Positions 1-10,504 of a DNA stretch of 64,000 nucleotides are shown piece after piece. Below the pieces are notes generated by a model. The model saw nothing but the letters and a program-made list of their open reading frames with translations. It was not told the DNA's origin and ran no database searches. A program made the position numbers and the translations under genes. The stretch spans positions 62,001 to 126,000 of the forward strand of contig JACAAK010000020.1 of NCBI GenBank assembly GCA_025093985.1, in the 5' to 3' direction. Every line of letters begins with the position of its first letter. Positions within the stretch are counted from its first letter, which is position 1. This stretch comes from Calvatia gigantea. Its lineage: Eukaryota > Basidiomycota > Agaricomycetes > Agaricales > Lycoperdaceae.

Positions 1-471
1 TGATCCAAACCGATTGATTTTGGACTCATCTGTCCAAATAACCCTCTTCCAGTCCTCCAGGGTCCAGTTAACATGTGCTTCTGCCCACTCCAACCTTTTC
101 CTCCTATGGACAGCAGTAAGTTTAGGTCGTTTCCGCTTGACTACAGCCTTCATTCCAGCTCCTCTGAGTGCCCTGCGCACTGTTTTGGTGGATACAGGCT
201 GGGCAATAACATTTTGAAGTGATTTGGTGACTTGGGAGGCATTGTCAGCCTTGCGAGAGGTGATGAGGCGAACAGAATAGTGGATATCAGAGGGAGAAAG
301 TTTAGATGGGCGGCCACCAACAGATTTGGAAAGTGTTGATCTATGTTTGGAGCGAATCCTAGAAATAGTACTGACTCCCAGACCAGTAATAGAAGCAATA
401 TGATGAGCAGATTTCCCTTGGTCCAGGTAAGAGAGGACTCTATTGGTCTGAGTAGAGGAAAGAGAGCGCAT
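1..471 (-). CDS. Tc1-like transposase, N-terminal part (open to the window edge)
   Basis: This is a cut-and-paste DDE transposase that would act in the nucleus on the element's own terminal repeats. The frame is open for 157 codons to the window edge. Residues 1-60 look like the paired-type helix-turn-helix (a run of short helices around HHIASITGLGVSTIS). A GRP-type linker (VGGRPSK) follows, then the second DNA-binding segment (SLQNVIAQPVSTKTVRRAL). The first catalytic aspartate is visible near residue 149 in WTDESKINRFGS. I chose the ATG at 471 because it starts directly before the usual SLSSTQ N-terminus; an in-frame ATG at 528 would add 19 residues. No stop is seen, so this end could be functional, but the remaining catalytic residues are outside the window. 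Confidence 0.8.
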   Translation of the reverse strand, partial: MRSLSSTQTNRVLSYLDQGKSAHHIASITGLGVSTISRIRSKHRSTLSKSVGGRPSKLSPSDIHYSVRLITSRKADNASQVTKSLQNVIAQPVSTKTVRRALRGAGMKAVVKRKRPKLTAVHRRKRLEWAEAHVNWTLEDWKRVIWTDESKINRFGS

Positions 472-793
472 ATAGTTGTAAAGGTATAGTGGGGGAGTTA
501 ATTTGCACCTGAGAATAAGCACATCCATTTATACATCACCCTACATGGTCACATGATTTTATTTGTATTTATTTGATTGCAATAAACGAAGTCATGTGCT
601 CAGAATTTGAGAGGGACAAAACTGTTCCAATGTACTTAAAATATTAATTAATTAATAACTCCCCCAAAACAAAGGATTACATAATCATACTTTGCATATG
701 ATTAGATAAGATACTGGACTATCTACAATTAAATTAGGAAGTGCACAGCCACAGTAGTCCTTGAGTTATGAGCTGATCTTCTGAAAAGTTCAA

Positions 794-821
794 AACATTG
801 GAACGGTTTTGTCCCTTACTG
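794..821 (-). repeat. Tc1 terminal repeat with an inverted partner at 613-633
   Basis: The minus strand from 821 reads CAGTAAGGGACAAAACC followed by GTTCCAATGT. The motif GGGACAAAA(C/T)TGTTCCAATGT-like recurs in the opposite orientation at 613-633, differing at one base. The inner copy is inverted, not direct, so it does not match the IR/DR layout of Sleeping Beauty-type elements. Confidence 0.6.
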
Positions 822-823
822 TA

Positions 824-1113
824 TCTTATCAACAATGTTTGGCCAAACTGATAATCTGGCCAGCCTTCAGACATTAGAGAGTAGAAGAATGGACAGTGGG
901 AAGTTTTTTGCTTTGTAAGTTCTGACAAATGCTGTGCTATTTGGGCAGCTCAGGATAAGAGAGTGAGAGGAAGGCTTATAAATGCTTAGTCAGAGCTGAC
1001 AAATCTTAGTCAGCAGTAGCACAGGATTACCAATTCTGACAAATACTGACTAAAATTTGTCAGCACACCCCCCAAATACCTCCCAGACACCCTATTATCC
1101 CACTCTATATAGA
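824..1113 (-). mobile_element. Helitron unit 4 (5' end only, broken by Tc1 insertion)
   Basis: The minus strand from 1113 begins TCTATATAGAGTGGGATAAT and follows the same 5' terminal sequence as the units starting at 2624 and 13764. It is recognisable as far as about 855 and is then lost next to the Tc1 element. It contains the repeated words CTTAGTCAG and TTTGTCAG in both orientations, a feature of this family's 5' region. No ORF is supported. Confidence 0.6.
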
Positions 1114-1150
1114 CTAGGCCAGATTCCATGCCTTCAGCATGGGTAGTACT
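1114..1150 (-). other. Helitron 3' terminus: hairpin and CTAG (unit 3)
   Basis: On the minus strand a perfect hairpin CCATGC-TGAAG-GCATGG is followed by AATCTGGC and the terminal CTAG (1117-1114). The next base is the T that opens the following Helitron. This is the expected 3' termination signal for rolling-circle transposition. Confidence 0.8.
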
Positions 1151-1375
1151 TTAGTCTTTTTAGTTATTTTAATTCTTACAGTTATTCAGGTTGCAGTTTA
1201 AGTTCATTAATTTTTCTCTTAGTATTAAATTACATCCAGAGTAAGAGTCCAGTCATTTTTATAAACAATTCAAAAACAATCAATTATCATTCTACAAACT
1301 ACAATTCCCATATCCTAACTAACCAGCTATATTAATCTTCAGAGTCAGCTTTATCATTTAGTATTAGTTAACTTA

Positions 1376-2265
1376 ATCTCATTATCACTTTATTATCACT
1401 TGTTATCTCACTATCAGTACATTCTTATCTGCTATCAGCCTGTACTAATCTACTTAACCAAATTATTAGCCTGTATTAATCTATGTAATTATTTTATCAG
1501 CTAATGTCAGCCAAGGTAATTTCATTATTACTTGTTATCTTACTATCAGTAAATCAGTAAATCCTTCTCTACTATCAGCCTATGTCAATCTACTCAATTA
1601 GCCAGTATTTGCCAAGTTAATCTCATTATCACTTGTTATCTTACTATCAGTACATCCTTATCTGCTATCAGTCTATGTCAATCTACTCAACCAAATTATT
1701 AGCCTGTATTAATCTATGTAATTACTTTATTAGCCAGTGTCAGCCAAGTTAATTTCATTATCATTTATCTTGATCTCTCCAGTTAGGTTATCAGTTTACC
1801 CAGTTATATTATCAGTTATCTTACTATCAGTAAATCCTTATTTATTATCAGCCTGTCTCAATCTACTCAATTTTATGATCAGTCTATGTTATTTTCCATA
1901 ATTACCTTATCACTCTTGTTATCAGTTATTATCTTACTATCAGTGTCTTTATCTTATATACCTTGTTATCAGTCTGTGTTGATGTATAGTATTATCTTAT
2001 CAGCTAGTGTTAGCCAAGTTCATCTCATTATCAGTTTATCATCAGTTGTTATCTTACTATCAGTAAATCCTTATCTGCTATCAGCCCATGTCAATCTACT
2101 CAATCACCATATGTTAATTTGTATAATCATCTTATCAGCTAATCTATTAGACAGAATGTAATAATCTAGCCAGCTCAGTATCAATATTTCTGTCAGTAAA
2201 TCCTATCTGCTATTAGCCTGTGTCAGTCTACTCAATTTTATAATCAGCCTATGTTATATCAATTA
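1376..2265. repeat. Degenerate minisatellite, unit about 120-130 bp, inside a Helitron
   Basis: Imperfect tandem units share the words TTATCAGC, GTTAGCCAAGTTAATCTC, TTACTATCAGTAAATCC and GTCAATCTACTCAA. The same repeat occurs in the Helitron at 11899-13764, where two units of 122 bp can be phased (13301 and 13423). No coding potential. Confidence 0.7.
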
Positions 2266-2624
2266 TCAGCATGATACTCTAAAGGATGAAAGAGTGGAAC
2301 AACAGTATGGGGTTTTTTGCTTAGTCAGTTCTAACAAATCTGGCCAGCCTTCAGGCATTAGAGAGTGGAAGAATGGACAGTGGGAAGTTTTTTCTTAGTC
2401 AGTTCTGATAAATGCTATGCTATTTGGGCAGCTCAGGATAAGAGAGTGGGATGAAGGCTTACAAATGCTTAGTCATTGCTGACAAATCTTAGTCAGCTCT
2501 GACAAATCCTGTGCTGTTCTGACTAAGGCTGTGCAAAAACAGCACAGGATTATCAATCCTGACTAAAATTTGTCAGTACCCCCCCAAATACCCCCAGACA
2601 CCCTATTATCCCACTCTATATAGA

Positions 2625-2655
2625 CTAGGCCAGATTCTGTGCCTTCGGCATGGGC
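2625..2655 (-). other. Helitron 3' terminus: hairpin and CTAG (unit 2)
   Basis: Minus-strand hairpin TGCC-GAA-GGCA within CCCATGCCGAAGGCACAG, then AATCTGGC and CTAG (2628-2625), then T. It matches the terminus at 1114-1150 with a few transitions. Confidence 0.75.
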
Positions 2656-2824
2656 AGTACTGTTCAACTTTCAAGTACTTTCATATTCTAATTTATTTTT
2701 CCTACTCTCATTTTTCTCACAATTACCTTATTTGAACTTTCTTACTTATTTTCATCCAACATTTATCACTGTTCAATTTTCCTTATTTTCATTACATATA
2801 CCTGTCCATTTTTTATCTACAATT

Positions 2825-5646
2825 TTACAATCTAAGTCCACCAAGTACTTCTTTGTACACTACATTCATAGTCTTTGTGTGTTCATTTTGCTCAGGTAAC
2901 ACTACCTTGATTCTTTCTCCTGAAGTACACTGAGATAATCCCACATACAACTGCCCATGTGAAAACACTGAAGTCTGCAAATTAATCCCAACATGTTTCA
3001 CTGACTGCCCTTGAGACTTGTTGATCGTCATTGCAAATCCAAGTCAAACTGGGAATTGTCTGTGCTTCAATGGGATTGGCAGTGTTTCAGCTGATGGCTG
3101 TAGTATGATCCTTGGAATCAGCACTGTACTTCCTGCATATCTCCTGTCCCCAGAAATAATCCTACACTCCAGTACCCTCCTCTTGATATCTGTCACCACC
3201 ATTCTTGTTCCATTACATAGTCCCTTTGATGGGTCCAAGTTCCTCAGCAACATTACTGGACAACCAATCTTCAACACCAACTTGGCCAGAGGCAACCCAC
3301 TTGCCCTAAGAGAGTTCAGGTACTCTGGTAGATAAGGCTGATATCCATTCATCACTTGGTCTGCCAGCTCTATAGAGTCAGCACCCATAAGAATATGTGG
3401 GTTCCCTGGAAACTTCCCAAGAATACTTTCATTGATGTCATCCACTTCATCATTTCTGGAAGAAAGTATTGTCCTGTCCAAGAAATATTGATCTTCTTTG
3501 TTGCCTTGTCCAATATCAGGATAAATTGACCCAATAAGACCATCCATATCTGCACAGCACATTTCTGGAGGGATTTCAACCATTTCTTTAGCATTCAAGT
3601 TTGTTCCTGCCCCAATTTCCAGTAACCATGCAGCATGGTGATCACTTTCTGGTGTCCTATCCAACCTCATGTTCTGCACTAAGTAGTGCACTTCTGTGGC
3701 TCTCCAGAGCTCACTCCTACACAGGGATGCTGCAATAATCTCCTGTCTCGACCCTCTTGGAACCACAGGAAGTATTTGGCAAAAGTCACCTCCAAATACA
3801 ACTGTAATTCCACCAAAGAATCTGTCATTTTCAAGCAAGTCCCTGAGACTCCCGTCCACAGATTTGATGCTATGTCTGTGTTGCATGGGTACTTCATCCC
3901 AGATAATCATTTTGGTTTTCTCCAGGACTCTATGCATCTGAGGATTGCACTTGATAGATGCTACTGATGTTTCATCTGCAGGAATTGGTATCTTGAATCT
4001 TGAATGTGCAGTTCTTCCACCTTCAAGCAGTAGTGCAGCGATACCTGAGGAGGCAACACAAAGTGCTACATCACCTCTTGACCTCACAGCAGCAGCAAGA
4101 GTGTTACAGACAAAGGTTTTACCACCTCCACCTGCACTGTGAATAAAGATCATTTTGCCCAAGTTGTTGTTGACTGAATCAAGGGCAGCATTATACACTG
4201 ATCTTTGTTCAACATTGAATGATTGAGTATTTCTCTCAACCATATCTGCCAATGCTATTGGATCATAGGCAAGCTCTTCTGCCAGCATGAAGTTCTGTGC
4301 AATATCCTCCCAATTCTCTTCTTCTCCTGGTCCCTGAGACAGTGGCATTGGTGGATAATCCCTGAGAGTTTTGCCAGAATTCATAAGAATTCTATTCAAC
4401 AGATGCAAACTATAGTCATAGATTTGCTCTTCTGTGAACTCCCTATTTCTGTACTGGGGGATCCTTCCTAGCCTATGCCTCAAGTCATCACAAATCTTGG
4501 CCCTAAAATCATTCCAGAGAACTTCAGGTGCAGCTGGATGGCAGTTTTGAAGGATTACTACAAACAACTGGCAAAGTGAACTCCCTGTTTGCATATCCCC
4601 AGCTTCATTCAGACATTGGGCCCACTCTCTATCATCCTCCAACAGTCCTCTGGCAAGACAGGCTGCTTTGTAGGTGTCATAAACAGTGCCCTCAAATGTC
4701 CTGATATCTTGAAATGAGGTAGCATCTGGGACCACAGTTAAAAGCATCCTAAGGTAGAACCTTTCCCCTACAGCTGGAGATGCAAAGTACATCCTCCCAA
4801 TTGCATAGCCTCTTTGCCTGACCTTCCACTCTTTGTTCTTCTTCACATAAACCCAAGATTTAGGAAAGTCCTGGTACAGGATGTGGTGAGCTTCAGGATG
4901 TTGTCTATTGGCCTCAAACCAGGCTGTAAGTGGTGTCCTGTCAATGTTGGGTCTACCCAAGACCTGAGCATGATTATCCTCTGGATTGAAATATACCAAG
5001 TATTGGTTCTCCAAGTGTATAGGCAGCCTATAAACTGTTGGAGACTCTTCATGCATAGAATATTCAAAAGTGTGCCACACAGCTTCAACAGGAGACAGAT
5101 AGCAAGAGTCAACATGCTCTTTAATTTCATCTCTGTTGCTCTGGACCTGCAGATATTTCCAGGGTTGTCCTGTCATGGCCCTTGTAGAGATATTTGTGGA
5201 CATACTTCACAGACTCAATAGATGCACAAATTTCAACATTGATGTGACATCCATACTTTGAGCTGAGATAAAGCATTGTAAGCCACAACTCTCCTGTTGT
5301 CATAGGTGAAGCCATTCTTGACAAAAGTGCATCCATCATCAGGTCTGGCATATTTGGGATATCCATCTTCTCCATATAGTGTTGTAGGCCTGAATTCTTT
5401 GGGAAATCCTTTGCTACATTTTCCATTCACCATACACTTGGCATTGGGATGATCAGGACCACATGGACCATGGAGCATCATGGATGTAACCACTCTATGC
5501 AGGTAAGGTTGATCTGGGATTTTTGCAGACACCATAGAGTCAACATGCAGGCTATCTCTGATTTTGTCTAGGTTTTCAACCCAAATCAAGAGGTGCATGT
5601 GAGGTAATCCTCTTTTCTGGAACTCTATGGTGTGTACCATTGCCAC
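2825..5646 (-). pseudogene. Helitron RepHel fragment, 3' copy (HUH end plus helicase)
   Basis: This is the downstream copy of the duplicated half. It opens at the HUH segment (HTIEFQKRGLPHMHLLIW) and lacks everything N-terminal to it. Two frame changes near 5245 and 5150 separate the Rep C-terminal piece (containing SSKYGCHINVEICAS and YKGHDRTTLEI) from the helicase frame at 5203-3044. The helicase has the P-loop HSAGGGGKTF (about 4117-4150), the DEAD-like IIWDEVPM (about 3890-3911) and GGDFCQILPV. A TGA, probably from CGA, interrupts QFPV-LGFAM at about 3044. The reading frame then continues into motif [12 protein letters not shown], ending at 2825. Apart from that stop, this copy's C-terminus is in frame. 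Confidence 0.8.
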
Positions 5647-5805
5647 ACTTTCAAGTACTTTTCATATTCTAATTTATTTTTCCTACTCTCATTTTTCTCA
5701 CAATTACCTTATTTGAACTTTCTTACTTATTTTCATCCAACATTTATCACTGTTCAATTTTCCTTATTTTCATTACATATACCTGTCCATTTTTTATCTA
5801 CAATT

Positions 5806-8183
5806 TTACAATCTAAGTCCACCAAGTACTTCTTTGTACACTACATTCATAGTCTTTGTGTGTTCATTTTGCTCAGGTAACACTACCTTGATTCTTTCTC
5901 CTGAAGTACACTGAGATAATCCCACATACAACTGCCCATGTGAAAACACTGAAGTCTGCAAATTAATCCCAACATGTTTCACTGACTGCCCTTGAGACTT
6001 GTTGATCGTCATTGCAATCCAAGTCAAACTGGGAATTGTCTGTGCTTCAATGGGATTGGCAGTGTTTCAGCTGATGGCTGTAGTATGATCCTTGGAATCA
6101 GCACTGTACTTCCTGCATATCTCCTGTCCCCAGAAATAATCCTACACTCCAGTACCCTCCTCTTGATATCTGTCACCACCATTCTTGTTCCATTACATAG
6201 TCCCTTTGATGGGTCCAAGTTCCTCAGCAACATTACTGGACAACCAATCTTCAACACCAACTTGGCCAGAGGCAACCCACTTGCCCTAAGAGAGTTCAGG
6301 TACTCTGGTAGATAAGGCTGATATCCATTCATCACTTGGTCTGCCAGCTCTATAGAGTCAGCACCCATAAGAATATGTGGGTTCCCTGGAAACTTCCCAA
6401 GAATACTTTCATTGATGTCATCCACTTCATCATTTCTGGAAGAAAGTATTGTCCTGTCCAAGAAATATTGATCTTCTTTGTTGCCTTGTCCAATATCAGG
6501 ATAAATTGACCCAATAAGACCATCCATATCTGCACAGCACATTTCTGGAGGGATTTCAACCATTTCTTTAGCATTCAAGTTTGTTCCTGCCCCAATTTCC
6601 AGTAACCATGCAGCATGGTGATCACTTTCTGGTGTCCTATCCAACCTCATGTTCTGCACTAAGTAGTGCACTTCTGTGGCTCTCCAGAGCTCACTCCTAC
6701 ACAGGGATGCTGCAATAATCTCCTGTCTCGACCCTCTTGGAACCACAGGAAGTATTTGGCAAAAGTCACCTCCAAATACAACTGTAATTCCACCAAAGAA
6801 TCTGTCATTTTCAAGCAAGTCCCTGAGACTCCCGTCCACAGATTTGATGCTATGTCTGTGTTGCATGGGTACTTCATCCCAGATAATCATTTTGGTTTTC
6901 TCCAGGACTCTATGCATCTGAGGATTGCACTTGATAGATGCTACTGATGTTTCATCTGCAGGAATTGGTATCTTGAATCTTGAATGTGCAGTTCTTCCAC
7001 CTTCAAGCAGTAGTGCAGCGATACCTGAGGAGGCAACACAAAGTGCTACATCACCTCTTGACCTCACAGCAGCAGCAAGAGTGTTACAGACAAAGGTTTT
7101 ACCACCTCCACCTGCACTGTGAATAAAGATCATTTTGCCCAAGTTGTTGTTGACTGAATCAAGGGCAGCATTATACACTGATCTTTGTTCAACATTGAAT
7201 GATTGAGTATTTCTCTCAACCATATCTGCCAATGCTATTGGATCATAGGCAAGCTCTTCTGCCAGCATGAAGTTCTGTGCAATATCCTCCCAATTCTCTT
7301 CTTCTCCTGGTCCCTGAGACAGTGGCATTGGTGGATAATCCCTGAGAGTTTTGCCAGAATTCATAAGAATTCTATTCAACAGATGCAAACTATAGTCATA
7401 GATTTGCTCTTCTGTGAACTCCCTATTTCTGTACTGGGGGATCCTTCCTAGCCTATGCCTCAAGTCATCACAAATCTTGGCCCTAAAATCATTCCAGAGA
7501 ACTTCAGGTGCAGCTGGATGGCAGTTTTGAAGGATTACTACAAACAACCGGCAAAGTGAACTCCCTGTTTGCATATCCCCAGCTTCATTCAGACATTGGG
7601 CCCACTCTCTATCATCCTCCAACAGTCCTCTGGCAAGACAGGCTGCTTTGTAGGTGTCATAAACAGTGCCCTCAAATGTCCTGATATCTTGAAATGAGGT
7701 AGCATCTGGGACCACAGTTAAAAGCATCCTAAGGTAGAACCTTTCCCCTACAGCTGGAGATGCAAAGTACATCCTCCCAATTGCATAGCCTCTTTGCCTG
7801 ACCTTCCACTCTTTGTTCTTCTTCACATAAACCCAAGATTTAGGAAAGTCCTGGTACAGGATGTGGTGAGCTTCAGGATGTTGTCTATTGGCCTCAAACC
7901 AGGCTGTAAGTGGTGTCCTGTCAATGTTGGGTCTACCCAAGACCTGAGCATGATTATCCTCTGGATTGAAATATACCAAGTATTGGTTCTCCAAGTGTAT
8001 AGGCAGCCTATAAACTGTTGGAGACTCTTCATGCATAGAATATTCAAAAGTGTGCCACACAGCTTCAACAGGAGACAGATAGCAAGAGTCAACATGCTCT
8101 TTAATTTCATCTCTGTTGCTCTGGACCTGCAGATATTTCCAGGGTTGTCCTGTCATGGCCCTTGTAGAGATATTTGTGGACAT
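5806..8183 (-). pseudogene. Helitron Pif1-type helicase domain, 5' copy
   Basis: This is the SF1B helicase half of RepHel, which unwinds the donor strand during rolling-circle transposition. In the open frame 8183-6024 the P-loop is near residue 350, the Walker B-like IIWDEVPM near 430, and GDFCQILPVVPRGSRQ follows. The ORF is broken after RQFPV by a TGA, and a further 1-bp deletion shifts the frame before [13 protein letters not shown] (to 5806). It is joined to the Rep part through two frame changes near 8245 and 8130. Those frame changes are shared with the other copy, so they are old (or one is an unrecognised intron). It encodes no complete protein as written. Confidence 0.82.
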
Positions 8184-8212
8184 ACTTCACAGACTCAATA
8201 GATGCACAAATT

Positions 8213-10504
8213 TCAACATTGATGTGACATCCATACTTTGAGCTGAGATAAAGCATTGTAAGCCACAACTCTCCTGTTGTCATAGGTGAAGCCATTCTTG
8301 ACAAAAGTGCATCCATCATCAGGTCTGGCATATTTGGGATATCCATCTTCTCCATATAGTGTTGTAGGCCTGAATTCTTTGGGAAATCCTTTGCTACATT
8401 TTCCATTCACCATACACTTGGCATTGGGATGATCAGGACCACATGGACCATGGAGCATCATGGATGTAACCACTCTATGCAGGTAAGGTTGATCTGGGAT
8501 TTTTGCAGACACCATAGAGTCAACATGCAGGCTATCTCTGATTTTGTCTAGGTTTTCAACCCAAATCAAGAGGTGCATGTGAGGTAATCCTCTTTTCTGG
8601 AACTCTATGGTGTGTACCATTGCCACAGCTGTACTGAACAGACCATCCTTGACTTCTTTGAGTAGTGCTTTCTTCTTCTCCTGGAAAACTCTAGCCACAA
8701 TTTCAGCACAATCTGTAGATGCCTGTTTGGTCCTGCCATCATTCCTGTTGACCAATAATGCCTCCTGTACTTCAGGCCAATTGGGGTTGGCAGTCATTGT
8801 CAAGAAGATGTCTGGTTTCCCAAATGTCCTACAGATAGCCATAGAATCCTGGAAAAGTTGGTTCATGTAGTGTTCACTCCCAACATGAGAGGAAGGTAGG
8901 ATAACTCTTTGACCATAATTTGCCAAGTTGAGGTTTTCATCTCTATCTCCAACAGCTGCATCCTGAAGGCCCTGGTAAACTTCAGCTCTAATCTCCTTTT
9001 GATGAGTCCTATACCAGTGGAGGTTACTCTGCTCAATAGAGGCCCAAGCATCAACCAAAAACTGCTGGAACAATTTGCCAGCCCAAAATAGTGGTGGCTG
9101 AGGTCCAGGTCTGATGTGAAAGTGGTAGGCATAATAACATCTTTGGGTAACCTTTTTGGACCTTGGATTGTTGCCAACTCCTGGCTGTGCTGGTAGATTG
9201 GTATGCCAACCAGAGTCACCATAGGGAAACAGCAACACATAATGGAGTGGGGAATATGAGCAGGATAAGTTGCTGATTCTTTGTAACCAACCAGTTTGAA
9301 GGCGTAGGATGATATCTCTGTGTTTTGAAACATCTACATCTCCAGTTTCAGGAACAATGACAGATATTTCATCAACTGTTGGAGCATTGTATACTCTTTG
9401 GTCATTTTCTGCCAATACCCTGAGTCTGGCATAAACTGAATGGTGTTCATGCTGAGGTTTGGCATTCATGATTTGAAATGCCTGCTGATATGCACCCACA
9501 TAAGGATTGTGTTGGTGCAACATAGCTTGGAGTTCATCCATAACAACAGGATCACAGAAAGCTTGGTTATTTTGCATTCTGAGATCAAGTTGTTCAGCAG
9601 GATCATGAATGTAAATTTGGGCATAGACAGGTGGTTGGCCTTTAGTAGGAAGTAAGGCTCCTGAGAGGTGACAGAGTTCTCCACTGATTTTGAAGCAGTA
9701 TGGACCTGATGATCTTGTGACAGATTGGTCAATCTTGGCCCCCAGTGATGTAAAGGCAAGGGCAGCATTATAGCGCCTGATATTTGACTTGAAGGCTTCT
9801 GAGTGAGGGCTGACACCACATAAAAGATTTTCCAGTTCATGTGGTATGGAATGGTAGGGTAGTAGAGCAATCTGGCCTTGAAGACAACATGTTCCAAATT
9901 TGGGGTTGATTCTTGAAGAATTTGTGAGCTTTTCAGACATAAAGTGAAGAGCTCTACAATTGGGACACTCCACATTCATTGGACCCAAGCTGTGGATTTC
10001 TGGAGGCTCTGAATAAGGGTGACATGCTTTTGGAATATTTTGTCTTCTTGGAGGAGGTGGTGGTGGTGGTTCATTATTTGGATCATAGTCCTCCATATTT
10101 CCAATATCACCCATATCCAATGCATTTCCTAGGTGTGGTGGTATAGCAGGAGCTTGGGCTTGAGCTTGTTGAAGCATGGCTAAAGCTGCCAGCTCCAGTT
10201 TATCAAGGTCATCATCCTGGTCAAAGAAATGATCATCTTCATCCTCTTCTATTTCAGCTTGATGTTCTTCCCTCCACTGTTGTAATAACCTCTGCAACTC
10301 TTGTTCCCTATTTTCCCCAGCAGCTCTATCCTCATCCTCTCTTAGTTCCCTTTGTAGCTGTATAGCTTCCTGGGTCCTAATTCCTATTTCCTGAGTTAAC
10401 CTTTCTTCTTCTTCCCTAATTCTTCTCTCCTGTTCCTCCCTATCTCTAGCTTCTCTTTCTTCCTCCTCTCTAGCTCTCCTCAACTGCTCCTGTTCTTCAG
10501 CCAA
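8213..10504 (-). CDS. Helitron Rep (HUH nuclease) part of RepHel, with Helitron-like N domain
   Basis: This 763-codon frame is the rolling-circle replication initiator, which nicks the Helitron end and stays bound through tyrosine. Residues 1-115 are a charged coiled coil of E/R/Q repeats followed by an acidic stretch. A proline run (about 140-150) precedes a Cys pair (VECPNCRALHF). A long Helitron-like N-terminal domain follows (for example LHYVLLFPYGDSGWH). The HUH motif GLPHMHLLIW lies near residues 635-645. The frame ends prematurely at 8213 through a frameshift in LSQLK; the correct continuation (SSKYGCHINVEIC) lies in the next frame. Upstream the same frame is blocked by a TAA at 10538, so the start shown is not the native one. 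Confidence 0.85.
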   Translation of the reverse strand: MAEEQEQLRRAREEEEREARDREEQERRIREEEERLTQEIGIRTQEAIQLQRELREDEDRAAGENREQELQRLLQQWREEHQAEIEEDEDDHFFDQDDDLDKLELAALAMLQQAQAQAPAIPPHLGNALDMGDIGNMEDYDPNNEPPPPPPPRRQNIPKACHPYSEPPEIHSLGPMNVECPNCRALHFMSEKLTNSSRINPKFGTCCLQGQIALLPYHSIPHELENLLCGVSPHSEAFKSNIRRYNAALAFTSLGAKIDQSVTRSSGPYCFKISGELCHLSGALLPTKGQPPVYAQIYIHDPAEQLDLRMQNNQAFCDPVVMDELQAMLHQHNPYVGAYQQAFQIMNAKPQHEHHSVYARLRVLAENDQRVYNAPTVDEISVIVPETGDVDVSKHRDIILRLQTGWLQRISNLSCSYSPLHYVLLFPYGDSGWHTNLPAQPGVGNNPRSKKVTQRCYYAYHFHIRPGPQPPLFWAGKLFQQFLVDAWASIEQSNLHWYRTHQKEIRAEVYQGLQDAAVGDRDENLNLANYGQRVILPSSHVGSEHYMNQLFQDSMAICRTFGKPDIFLTMTANPNWPEVQEALLVNRNDGRTKQASTDCAEIVARVFQEKKKALLKEVKDGLFSTAVAMVHTIEFQKRGLPHMHLLIWVENLDKIRDSLHVDSMVSAKIPDQPYLHRVVTSMMLHGPCGPDHPNAKCMVNGKCSKGFPKEFRPTTLYGEDGYPKYARPDDGCTFVKNGFTYDNRRVVAYNALSQLKVWMSHQC

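Larger units (their letters stand above)
1..821 (-). mobile_element. Tc1/mariner DNA transposon, 5' portion (truncated by window edge)
   Basis: A Tc1-type transposon reads on the minus strand from its terminal repeat at 821 toward the window start. The outer end reads CAGTAAGGGACAAAACC on the minus strand and is followed on the plus strand by a TA dinucleotide (822-823), the target site these elements duplicate. About 300 bp of AT-rich leader separates the end from the transposase ORF. The element is inserted in the 5' region of a decayed Helitron. Its other end lies outside the window, so whether it is complete cannot be seen. Confidence 0.75.
1114..2624 (-). mobile_element. Non-autonomous Helitron (unit 3)
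   Basis: This 1.5-kb unit begins TCTATATAGAGTGGG at 2624 and ends in the hairpin plus CTAG at 1114. The interior holds no ORF with a recognisable product; it is AT-rich and mostly a degenerate minisatellite. A second copy of part of the family's 5' region appears near 2285-2345, suggesting an internal duplication. It would need the RepHel protein of an autonomous relative to move. Confidence 0.7.
2667..8626 (-). repeat. 2,980-bp direct tandem duplication (2667-5646 and 5647-8626)
   Basis: Two adjacent copies start ACTTTCAAGTACTT and end GTACCATTGCCAC. Differences I noticed: a 1-bp indel near 2680/5660, a 1-bp indel near 3034/6014, and one C/T change (about 4569 versus 7549, altering one residue of the 719-residue helicase frame, Q versus R). 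The junction has at most one base of microhomology. Confidence 0.9.

Noticed and set aside
1886..2161. Apparent hydrophobic 91-residue ORF in the minisatellite
   Set aside because: The frame follows from a TTATCAG-type repeat with few stops; no start context and no similarity to a membrane protein family.
1376..2265. CRISPR-like array
   Set aside because: Repeats are 120-130 bp, degenerate and without unique spacers; a minisatellite in a eukaryotic transposon.
3018..4471. Plus-strand open frames across the Helitron helicase (also 5992-8201)
   Set aside because: They mirror the minus-strand helicase frame, have no recognisable domain, and recur only because the region is duplicated.
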